A stretch of DNA of 30,871 nt. Origin: Chara braunii (Eukaryota > Streptophyta > Charophyceae > Charales > Characeae). Position numbers and translations under genes: made by a program. The notes below the pieces were generated by a model. The model was given only the letters and a program-made list of their open reading frames with translations, did not search any database and was not told where the DNA came from. The stretch is taken from assembly GCA_003427395.1 (NCBI GenBank), contig BFEA01000001.1, positions 7,941,181-7,972,051 on the forward strand. Reading direction: 5' to 3'. Below are positions 9,527 through 19,200 of this stretch, piece by piece; the stretch's first letter is position 1; the number at the start of each line of letters is the position of its first letter.

Positions 9527-9960
9527 AAAATTTTCGGCAGCATTTCCTTACCCCCCATGGGGTCAAGAATGTGCCAAGAGGAAGGAGAGACCAAAAGAAC
9601 ACTAAGTTTTACAATGCCGCAAATGATCATTTTCAGAAAAATAAATAAATAAATAAGTAGATGAGGGGGTGAAGAGAAACTAAGTGTTGTTTTTTTTCAA
9701 AAATTTTGGCAGCATTTCGTTACCCCCATGGGGTCGAAGTGTGCCGTCAAGAAGAAAAACTAAGTAAAATTAGAAAACTTTTGCCAGCACTTCGCTACCC
9801 CCAAGGGGTCAAAATGTGCTGAAAAAGACTAAGTAAAAAAAAAAACCAGAAAATTTTGGCAGCACTCCGTTACCCCCACGGGGTCAAAATGTGTGCCGAA
9901 AGCAAGAATGACGAACTCCTAATCAGATTTGAGGGTGCTGCAAAGAAATGCGAATTTTCA
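9527..9960 (-). repeat. Leader repeat array: four copies of a ~48-bp palindrome-centred unit
   Basis: Imperfect copies lie at 9527-9575, 9699-9746, 9773-9821 and 9850-9898. The plus-strand consensus is AAAATTTTGGCAGCAYTTCG followed by TTACCCCCAYGGGGTCAAAA and TGTGCCG. The centre CCCC(A/C)(T/A/C)GGGG is a near-palindrome. Copies 2-4 are tandem at 74-77 bp, and ACTAAGT recurs between copies. A second repeated phrase, TTTTCAGAAAAA followed by AAATAAAT, occurs near 9630 and 9956. The array sits in the 5' untranslated leader of the retrotransposon (minus strand), where packaging and translation signals are expected. Its function is unknown. Confidence 0.85.
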
Positions 9961-10301
9961 GAAAAAAAAAAAATAAATAAATAAAAAATAAAAAATGAGA
10001 AAAGAAGGTGGGAAATAAGATAATTCGATTTTTTTTTTGGAAAAAGGAGGAAATATAAATCAAAAGAAAGATAAATCGAAGCGTGGGCGCGTGGCGTGCG
10101 CACACAAGTGCGGCGGCCTTGGCCTTGGCGCTTCCGCGCATGTGTCGTGACGACAGCTCCCTTTTTTCACCACGTGTCAGCCTCTGCATGCTCCCGTTGT
10201 TTTGCTGTTTTCGCCCTGCAAAACCCTGAAAATCCCGCTATCGGGATTACACCGATTTCTCCCTGTTACGGGGGGGTGGGCAGGTTGGAGCAGGGACCGT
10301 T

Positions 10302-10316
10302 CCCGCTCTGCTACCA
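10302..10316 (-). promoter_or_regulatory. Primer-binding site (initiator-Met tRNA-like)
   Basis: One base inside the 5' LTR the minus strand reads TGGTAGCAGAGCGGG. From established knowledge, many LTR elements prime on initiator Met tRNA, with plant PBS TGGTATCAGAGC and animal-type TGGTAGCAGAG. The match is 11 of the first 12 bases to the plant form. It fixes the element's orientation and its LTR boundary. Confidence 0.82.
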
Positions 10317-10317
10317 G

Positions 10318-10678
10318 TGTGCCAGACCCGCCGGGATGGCGGTCCGTCAGGATGGAGAAGAAGGGTTAACAAAGAAGGAGGTAGAGATGGAGCTGGAAGG
10401 GACAGCGCAGCTCCGACGCGGACTCAACACGCACGTACTCCAAAAGTGCAGAATGAAGAATGATCTGAAAAACAGACAACAGCTGGGGTATACCCCCAGC
10501 GGACTGACTGGACTGAACTGGACTGGCCTGGTACCGATAGTGGTATAGGGCAGGACTGGACTGGACTGGAACAGCACACGGCCTGTGGGGTCAGGCCACG
10601 GCCTGGTCCCACAGGCCGAACTGGCAAATAGCCAAATAGGCCCTGGCTGTAGGCCAGGGCAGATGGAGGCCCGCTGCA
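10318..10678 (-). repeat. Right LTR (5' LTR of the minus-strand element)
   Basis: 361 bp, TGTGCC to CCGCTGCA, aligned without gaps to the left LTR with 18 substitutions by my count. The three inverted repeats are kept at 10580-10597, 10600-10617 and 10640-10660. The minus-strand promoter should lie here, but I see no convincing TATA box. Confidence 0.93.
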
Positions 10679-10683
10679 TTGGG
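10679..10683. repeat. Target-site duplication, right (TTGGG)
   Basis: An exact repeat of the five bases at 1553-1557, directly after the CA end of the right LTR. Confidence 0.9.
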
Positions 10684-11300
10684 GGAAGCCAAGACTCTGT
10701 AACCATGTGAAGTGTATGCCGTGTATGTGTGTGTTGCAATCCCAATTCTGTAACCTGTGTATGCCTGTTTTCTGTGTTGTCCGAAGAGTAAACTGATCTT
10801 GGTGAGCATGAGTAGCTTGTTGTGTGCTGAAATACCTGACTATAGTGTGCTAGATGGGTGCAGAGTGGATGCTGCCTGCCGCACTTGGCTGCAGTAGTTT
10901 CTTGCTGCTATCATTTCTGTTGTTCTCCCGCTTGATGGTTGCCATTGGTTTGTTCCTTCTCCTCTCTTTCTGTGTGTGTTTCCAGTGGGGCGGACTCCAA
11001 CTTTGCTGCTCCTCGTTGCTCATCTGTCGATCCTGCTTCCATATTCCACAAGGGGGATCCTTGCTTGGCCGGCAAGCCGCAGGGGTGCTGCTCCTCTCAA
11101 TTTTTCGCACCACAAACCATCGGGAGACTCCTCAGACTATTGAACAGACCTCCAGGGCACTATTAGCAGGCTCTACTCTGTGCGTGTAGCACCACCCAGG
11201 ATCCTAACCCCTCGTAAGGGAGGCAGGGGTCACCATTCCCGCCACCAGTCAGGGGGGGGTATCTCAACTGGTCAACCCCAAATGCACCACAGGGGGCCGT
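10684..11300. other. Flank with rest of target repeat; no gene seen
   Basis: GGAAGCCAAGACTCTGTAAC and the following TGTGTATG-rich stretch are the right half of repeat unit B, split by the retrotransposon. The remaining sequence has short open frames (for example 10854-11189 on plus, hydrophobic Leu/Cys-rich) without any recognisable domain or codon pattern. I do not call a gene here. Confidence 0.5.
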
Positions 11301-11390
11301 GGGGAATCAAACGGACGACGTGGGGAATCGAACCCAGGACCTCCTGAATGCCACATTTGTGCTCTACCAACTGAGCTAGGCCGCAGGGCT
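11200..11390 (-). repeat. tRNA-derived SINE or tRNA pseudogene
   Basis: On the minus strand, TAGCTCAGTTGGTAGAGC (11378-11361) is a near-perfect pol III A box with D-arm stem GCTC/GAGC. GGTTCGATTCC (11334-11324) is a perfect B box. The spacing is tRNA-like. However, the anticodon arm does not pair, the T stem is weak, and the 3' half of the acceptor stem (partner of TGCGGCC) is missing, so it is not a functional tRNA. A partial second B-box-like GTTTGATTCCCCAC follows within 25 bases. Downstream comes ~110 bp of unique sequence, as in a SINE body. I see no clear A tail or target duplication. Confidence 0.72.
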
Positions 11391-11399
11391 GTCTCTTCT

Positions 11400-12065
11400 C
11401 TCTCCTATCTATTCTGCCATGCTCTTCTATGATGGTTCCCTACTTCCGAAAAGTGCAATCAATTGTGATATGAACTTTTAATCGTCTTTGGAGACTTCAT
11501 ATGGAGCGCTGATTTCAGACTTGGGTGGCACTGCTGATGGGCTTTTCAACGGGATTGGCCTGAGTGGGTTCATTGCGCAGGTCATTCCATAGCAGTATTA
11601 ACCACTACTAAGTCTATTCGAGACTTTGGCCATCTATCAGGCTCGCGATTTCTGACACAAGAGTACAATATGAAACAATATATTTTCCATCTTTCTACTT
11701 CCGTGATTGACATGTTTAGCCCAGTCTAGTGGACGAACCCAAACAACTGTGTGTCCGGGACGGACTCCTGAGCCCTTTGTCTCCAGGTTCTACTTCCGAG
11801 GCCTATAATGCCAGGTCAACTTTGAACTTGCGAATCTTCTGTTGCTGGATATGATTACCATTATATTATTGAATTTGTTATATCATATTACGATTCAGTC
11901 TGTGCAATGCATTTGAGTTCTCGTCAAATTCACCTCTTATTCTTCTGACAATAGCTATAGAAATTACAGCCATTCCTTCCCCATACCACCCCGCCTCCCA
12001 TCCCCCTCTTTTTTTTTTGTTTTTTTGTTGGAAATATCAATGTCGGGTGTGGAGAGGGGGGGGGG
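11400..12065. other. Intergenic, nothing recognised apart from T-rich tract
   Basis: AT-moderate sequence without long frames or known motifs. It ends in a T-rich tract (12009-12026) and a short G run (12055-12066). On the minus strand these form the A-rich tail of the dispersed repeat at 12066-12172. Confidence 0.5.
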
Positions 12066-12172
12066 GTGCTGATAAGAGCAGACATCCCCTCTACTGTTCC
12101 CGCTTATGGATGGCTCTGTCCCATTGGTGGGGAGCTGCACCTGCTGGAAAACGGGTCCGGCATCCCTTCACA
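12066..12172 (-). repeat. Short dispersed repeat, copy 2 of 3 (SINE-like)
   Basis: GATAAGAGCA...CCATTGGTGGGGAGCTGCACCT... and GGGTCCGGCATCCC match copies 1 and 3. On the minus strand the T-rich tract at 12009-12026 becomes an A tail about 40 bases after the repeat. Confidence 0.6.
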
Positions 12173-12837
12173 GGTTTCTCATAGAGCCCAAGTTACCGAC
12201 TTTACAGACCTTACAAACAGTTATGCAATGCTGGGTGCAGTTGTGCAATATTATATGCAGACTTCACATGGTTTGATAATCTACTTTTTGCGTTTTCTGG
12301 CAGTTGCACATTGTGGAGGTTCTTGCAGACGTAAGGACCGCCTTGACTCTCATATGAGATTGAACCATAAGCCGCCCTGGGCAAAGTAACTAGTTGAAGT
12401 AGGACATTCTCCTTACTGCTATCCATTCCTTGTCAGTAGTCATCTCCATCCTTCAGGAATTTTCTCTATCATATTGTATGCAGTTTGCTGTACGTTGTGG
12501 ACACCTCTCATGGAATCCGGCATCTCCTTTTGTGTCATCCTTCTCTCTCTGTGCTGTCAAATGTGGTTCATCTGTGGATACGGATTATGAATGGAAGATC
12601 CACCATGGACTGATGGCGTACTTTTTGTCATGTGGTTGTGATAAGCCGCAAGTGGGTGTCTGCGGAGTGTGTTGCAGTCCCTCGTTCCCTGCATTGGCCT
12701 CCCTTTGTGGGCCAGTGTTGTGGAGGCCAGTCCTGGTCTTTTTGGGTGTGGGTTTTGGGAAGCAAAGTCATGCAGCTTTCCTTCCTTTCCTTTTTTTCCT
12801 TTTTTTCTTTTTCTAAGCAACACATGGCTCTGCTACA
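12173..12837. other. Intergenic between dispersed-repeat copies; no gene seen
   Basis: Short frames on both strands (for example 12430-12816 plus) show no domain, and their ends fall in the T-rich tract at 12776-12814. I see nothing functional. Confidence 0.5.
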
Positions 12838-12844
12838 GGGGGTG

Positions 12845-12935
12845 GTATGAGCATCCTCCAGTAGCATCAGGCCGCCAATGGCTCCTGTCTATTGGTGGGG
12901 AGCAGCACCTGCTGGAATCCGGGTCCAGCATCCCA
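12845..12935 (-). repeat. Short dispersed repeat, copy 3 of 3 (SINE-like)
   Basis: GAGCATCC...CTATTGGTGGGGAGCAGCAC and GGGTCCAGCATCCC match the other two copies. The pyrimidine tract at 12776-12814 (CCTTTTTTTCCTTTTTTTC) lies about 31 bases away on the A-tail side of the minus strand. Confidence 0.6.
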
Positions 12936-13276
12936 AATTTACAAGTCAGAAAGATTACTGGGCCATTACTTGGCTCTGGCTCAAGATAAACACCACTTCA
13001 AAGTTCAAACTTCAAAGTCATATAGCTTTTCTTCTTAAGAGTCTCTGAAAAAGCCGAAAAGTTTTTCATAGTCATTTGAGAATGTTCTCAATCTGAAAAA
13101 TGAATCCAAAAATTTTGAATATCGTAGTCGAAGAATTTGGCGAAACAATCAGGAAAAACCAACAAAACTTGAAAAAAGTGAAAAAAAAACTATAACAAAG
13201 CCTACGCTCATCCCACAGATACGGAGCTGGGATAACATATGGCTTAGACATGCCGTTCAATGTGAGCAATTTATAA
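12936..13276. other. AT-rich sequence before the giant frame; promoter or intron not resolved
   Basis: About 340 bp, A/T-rich from 13020 to 13200. No TATA box or start context can be identified with confidence. If the acceptor at 13358 is real, this is the 3' part of an intron rather than a promoter. Confidence 0.45.
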
Positions 13277-16200
13277 ATGAATATTATGGTGGATGCCTGT
13301 CAAGTGCAGTTCTTTCAAATGTTTGCACCTATTGCTGGCCGGTGTTGCCGTTGTGCAGGCACTCATTTCCGGTATGGCACCATTTCATGGCGGCCAACTT
13401 TTGTCAAGCCGTTGGAGATAGAGTTCACTTATGTGGGTGCCTACCGCAGAGACTACCACTGGGGCAGAGACTTTGCAGAGGGATGGATGGGTCCTTCGGG
13501 TGTGTGGAGGACGAATGCGACACAGACATTCAACGATATCAACCAGGACTACACCAACGGTTGGAAACTGAAGTTCCCGACGGGAATGCTCCAGGTGTGG
13601 CAGCCACTGAAGGAAGGGATTATGTGTCCATCTCCATTCGACTCTGGAGTGAAGCCTTTGTGTGGACCTGGGCAGCCAGAGGGGACAATTGTGCCACATC
13701 CGCTCGTAGACGGTGAGAACAACCTCATCTACCCGGCTGGTTATCCCTGCAAGAATGCAACGACAAACAAGGAGAAGGCCAGCATCGATTACTGCGCACC
13801 TTGGAGTGAGGCATACGGCTTCTTCTTTGGGGATGGTGAGACATGGGACATGGAGCTGACAATTGACGCCGTCAACTTTGAAACGAATCAACTGGGAAAC
13901 TACCTCCGTGGACACTCCGTGTTTCGTCACAGGTACAAGGCGCCAAAGAACCTGGCCTTCAACACCCCTTGGGTGGCCTACTTCACTGGTGGTAACAGGA
14001 TCCGGTCCCTCAACAACAATAAGGAAGGGCGGTACAGGCTAGAGACCACCGTCAACATTCAAGGTCCAAATCGGTCCCCCATCGCCACCAACATCCCTGT
14101 CCTCCCGGTTCCATATGAGCAGTCTGAGAATGCTACGTTTCAGATTGCCGCATTTGACCCAGATATCGATCCAGACATTTTGGAGACCGAGATACTGCAC
14201 TTTCGCCTGGGAACACAGCGCGAGATGGGCATGCTCCTGGCCAATGCCAACCCTCGCTTCGACCCAAACCCGAACAGCTCCAGCTTCCGCACGACCTTTG
14301 TGTGGTACAACCGGACATACCAGGCCTTGAAGGAGTGGAACATCAGGTACAAGTGTGATGGGAACTGCAGCAATTGTCCCATGTTCTGGAACTGTTCAAT
14401 GATGCCACCGTGGAACACCGAGGTGAATATGGCGAATTCCCCGCCCAGGATCTCCATTGAAGAGTCAACAGGGATTGTGACATGGGTGACGGGGCAAGGG
14501 CCATATGAGATCGGGCAGACCGGAATACTGCCATTGCGGCCTGGATTCTATAACTTGGTGGTGATGATCGGAAGCAACTCTCGAGACACGTCACCCAATG
14601 CTACACAACTGGTGGAGGTGCCTCTTGACTTCCTGCTTTATCTGTACCCGAGTATGCGTTACTGTGCCAAAGGATGTCTCAACATGCGTCCTGGGATACA
14701 TACCTTTCGTGACAAGGGCCTTTACGGACATGCTGACAAACAAAATGACACATATAGCAATGGGACAGCTTGGTTTCCTTATAGGCGCTGGTACTACAAC
14801 TCTGCTGGAACGGGCAAGTGCACCATCTGTGGGGGTGGGTGGGAGAGAAGGGAGGCAATTGCTAACCACACAGTCTGCCAGCCACCAAATCAGAGGAGTT
14901 GCGGAAACAAGGACTGCCCTGGTATATGGCTGGACTCCAAACAGGAGCCTGTTGACAAGGATGAAAATTGCAGGGACAATGGGAATGGGGGTGTGCCTCG
15001 GTCTCTGGTACCGTTGAACAGCACATGCAAAATTAATCAGCCCCCAGTGTGGGTGGAGAATGGTACCACAGGACACCCACGTGGAGACACACCACCACAA
15101 GGAGTGGTCATCAAGGTGAAAAGGGGAAAGCCTGTCACATTCCAACTTGTCGCGCATGATCCTGACGACTGTACAGAACTGTCAATCGACAGCACTGGGT
15201 TGTACCTTGGGACTGATTTCGTATACCCCAACACTGCTCCAGCTGGCATGAGGGGCAACATGGCCAACGAATCCTGGGACATGCAGCTTGAGGAGACCAT
15301 AAGGGACCCACCTTCCCTGACCATCAGTGGATTCCAGGGAAGGCAGATACGGAGGACATTCACTTGGCCGGCACCCTTCGGCGGTGAGGATGTCGATCCT
15401 CGGCCCAACTCGGCGACGGTCTGCTTCTACGCCTTTGACAATTACATCATCAGTAAGTTCCGCTGCATCACCATTCAGGTGCTGGCCAGCAGGCCGGTCA
15501 TGTGGATGGATCAGCGCGATAATTTGCCTGCAGAGTTTCGAGGCAACACTCCTTTCAACATGACGCAGTTCTATGTCGTTCCAGGAAACACGCTGGTGTT
15601 TAGAATGGCAGCAATACAACTGACGGGTCTGAACCCCCTGTTTGTGGAGCTGACTCAAGGAACGCTGCCTGAAGGTGCTACTTTCAACTATGAGAACAGC
15701 ACTCTGGACGACCCTGTGGCCCGTATATTTATCTGGACACCAAAGCCAGGCCAGGAGTGTGAGTACAGACTCTGCTTCGATGCCAGGAACAGCAACCGAC
15801 CGGTTCCTGATTGGACCAAGACGGTTCCGCTGGACCCCAAAGTGACCTCCGACGAGCGATGTTACCTGATCCATGTCACAGACACTGTGCTGGACTTTAC
15901 CGGAGGAGGTTATGTGGATGTTGGCAGGGTGGTCCCCACCCTGAGACCACCTTGTGGAATGAGCATTGGCGGTTGGTTTTATCCCCGAGGTGATGGTGGA
16001 CCGGAGCAGAACCACACCATGCCACTCCTTACGGCAGGCTACAAGATGCCAGATGAACCTTTCACCATTGTTCATGGGGTTTGGTGGCAGAGGGAAATCC
16101 TTAGGACTCACTACTACAGCAATGACAGCGTTGCGTTTAATGTGAGCGATAGGTTCCGGGTGGCCTACTTTGATACCCACGGTAAGAAACTTAGCACACC

Positions 16201-19200
16201 CATGTTTTGCTACAGGCAGTGGCATTTCATCATGTTGACCATCTCTGCTGCAGGTGAGGTGGTTCTCTATGTGGATGGTGTAGATCAGGCTCGCTATGCA
16301 ATCAACGACCGGGAATGGCATCAGTACCTGAGACTGACAGATGCGCTGAAGGCGGAAGAGGTCGGAGGATGGATACCCCTAGCAGGGACGGCCTACCAAC
16401 GCGCTCGTCGACAGGAGAGGAAAACCACACCTCATCTATTTATCGGTTCCACCCCCGATGTTGCCTTTGATGGGCTAATTGACGAGGTGAGAGTATTTGC
16501 AAGGGCCTTGTCAGCTGAGGAGGTTCGCCGTCAGATGTTCCAGGCCCTAGATCCCCCAAAGGAAGTCAATCTCACAGGCTACTACAAGTTCAATGATGGC
16601 TCCCAAGGTCTCCACAGCTTTAATGTCTATCCTAAGACGGTCCTTGTGATCAACGACACTGGTGCTGAAAATGTCACCTACAAGGAGCCGTACCATGGAG
16701 AGATGGATGCTCGACTCTTCCCTTTGACAGACTACTCGGGCAAAGGCAATGTTGGTACACTCTCCATCGTGGGGAACTTGTCATATGAGTTTGTGACAAC
16801 GCCCATGTCTCCCAGCTGCACAGGAGATCTGGTGCCCTATATTGCCCACCTCCAAGGTGGCACCAACATCACCGTGCGGGGAGCGAACTTCGCAGAGAGC
16901 CAGTGGCTGAAGTGCTTCTTCAATGGGAAGCCAGTTCCTGCAAAGTTTATCAACCGGACTGCAATATCATGCAAGGCTCCTCCTCTGGACTATCCCTGCT
17001 CCGTTGCTGTGGAAACGGCGAACAACCACAATGTTACCAATAGCACCATTGCGCTGTACTACCTCGACACTGCTCTGGTGCTCAATGGAGAGGATGAGTA
17101 CCTTGCTGTCGGATTGATTGACGCGAACACCTCCACAGTGGGCGATGGTGTATACGATAACCTGGAAGCAGTTACAGATGGTTACTCGATCGGGATGTGG
17201 GTGTGGCCATCAGGAGAAATGGGACAAGATGACAGAATTGTCTTCATGCTAACCTCGTATGTTCCCACTGCAACTGTAATCTCCCCATTCTTTGGCCGGT
17301 CTTTGCTTGAAGATGGGGCTCCACCAGAAGTCCCTCCGTTTGCAACCTTAATCGGTGTTTACTATGATCCAGCCGAGAATGTTTTTGAGTACTCAGACCG
17401 CAAGAATGAGTCATTTGCAGCATCAGCCAGGGGCAAGATCGTTGCCGATCCTGACATGTGGCACTATGTGATGCTGACCGTTACTTCTGAACGACTCGCC
17501 CGGCTGTATGTGGATGGAGAGCTGGATGCTGAATTCTATTCCGCCCTCCTCCCAGTGGACCTAGGCCCCAATGGGCAGTTCCACGTCGGAGGATCCCACA
17601 TCTACTATGAGGACCTGGATGGCCCAGACGTCGAGGGTCTGGCTCCGACATCCCTGCCTCTGCCTGCAGCTTTCAGTTTCGTAATTGGTGCGACATCCAC
17701 AACAACGACCACGGGGGCAACCAACACTGACTCCTCTTCATCAAAATCAATGGCTCTTAGTGCCAGACATTCTCGGCAGGGGAGGTCATCGATCACAACA
17801 TCATCATCAGACTTGAACATGATGATGCTGGGAATGGCGGAGGCTCCAGAGTCTTCAAGTCCGTTTGAACCACTGGGAAAGAAAGAACACTTAGGGAGAG
17901 GACGCGAAGCTTGGAGCAGTACGCACCACCACTATTATCGCCACACTCGAAAGGCGGAAAGATCCCTTCTGGCAATAGGACCATTCGGTGAGGGGATGAA
18001 CTTCGCTGGAATGTTCAAAGACATAACTGTATGGTCAAGGAACTTGACAGCATGTGAGGTGGTACAGGTCATGCGCGAAGGGTCCCTCCAGCGGCGAGAT
18101 CTACTGCCCACAGGAGCCAGCCTTCAAGTAAATCCAGAGGATAATCTTGTAGCACGCTACAGACTGAACCACATCGACGGATTGCAAGTCCATGATTCCT
18201 CTGGCCATGATAATCATGGCATGGTCGTCAGCAACACAGCACAACGCTTGCCATTGCCAGTTTGGAAACACACAACCCTCCCTTTCTATCCTCCTTGCAT
18301 TGGCAGGGCAGTCCAGCGGCGTAGAGACTGTGCCTCCACGAAAGTATACATGGAAGGACCCGGAACTCAGGAACCTTGGACTCTTCCAAATGTCTGCACA
18401 GGATTTTACAGCAACCTTCGCACAGGAATCGTAAGTCTCGATGGCTATGAGAACACGACCATCAGTGGGTTCGGATTTGCCAACAGCCCGTGGCTGCATT
18501 GTGTATTAGAGGGCACCCTCATCCCCGCAAGATTTCTGTCCTTTGCAGATGTGGAATGCAATGTGCCGGCGCTGCCTCGAGTCGGGCGCTATTCTCTGGG
18601 AGTGGCAAACATGGGATTGGAGCGTCCTGGCAATCCTATTAGGCTGAGCTTGGGAAAGGACTGGGAGAGCATGACGACAGATGAAAGAGGAATTGCTTTG
18701 GCCTCTTACCTCTGGAAAGGGAAGCAAGAAATCGCTGATTCGTGCAACAAGTCCCTCACCATTTTGCCAACAGAAAGTAATAGCCCTACCGGAAATTCTG
18801 CCTCCAACTCAACTCTTATTCCTTCTGCGTCAGCTCCGGCTATGGAAGTTTTCTACCCAGAAAGGAAGCTCACGGCGTTGGAGATGGCTCCATTTTATGA
18901 TGGCATAGCCACTTTCTTCGAGTCCGAGCAAACAAACGATTTAGTGGCCAAGCAAGACTTCAGGGGAATGACTTTCGGTGCTTGGTTCTTCCCAATTGCG
19001 ACTGACAACTGCTCTGAGCAGCCCATCATGTGCTTCACCTCAGAGTGCACTCCTTACTGGAATGGCGCTGACTGGGCTGTAGAATCTGAAATGGAGCTAT
19101 GCTTGATGACTCGTGGTGACCGAGTTTACCTCTACAGTGATAAAGTGGACAGATACGGGAGCTTTGTGTTCAACGAGACATTAGCTCAGCATGTTGATGT

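Larger units (their letters stand above)
1558..10678 (-). mobile_element. Ty3/gypsy chromovirus LTR retrotransposon, full length but degenerate
   Basis: A 9,121-bp element on the minus strand has two 361-bp LTRs, a TTGGG target-site duplication, a tRNA primer-binding site next to the 5' LTR, and the domain order gag, protease, RT, RNase H, integrase, chromodomain. Integrase after RNase H defines Ty3/gypsy (Metaviridae). A C-terminal chromodomain places it among chromoviruses, which use that domain to target chromatin. Every gene carries in-frame stops or frameshifts and integrase lacks its catalytic Glu, so it cannot move by itself. The LTRs differ at 18 of 361 positions by my count, mostly transitions, so insertion is not recent. 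Only structural relics (LTRs, PBS) could still be used in trans. Confidence 0.95.

Noticed and set aside
9527-9898. CRISPR-like array
   Set aside because: Repeats are imperfect, unevenly spaced and sit in a eukaryotic retrotransposon leader.
10096-10548. 150-codon plus-strand open frame
   Set aside because: It overlaps the PBS and right LTR on the antisense strand of the element; a shadow.
11318-11390. Functional tRNA gene on the minus strand
   Set aside because: The A and B boxes are good, but the anticodon stem does not pair, the T stem is mismatched and the acceptor 3' half is absent.
12430-12989. Cys/Ser/Phe-rich plus-strand frames before the giant gene, as a possible signal-peptide exon
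   Set aside because: Their hydrophobic ends are translations of the pyrimidine tract; no donor site in the right phase could be shown.
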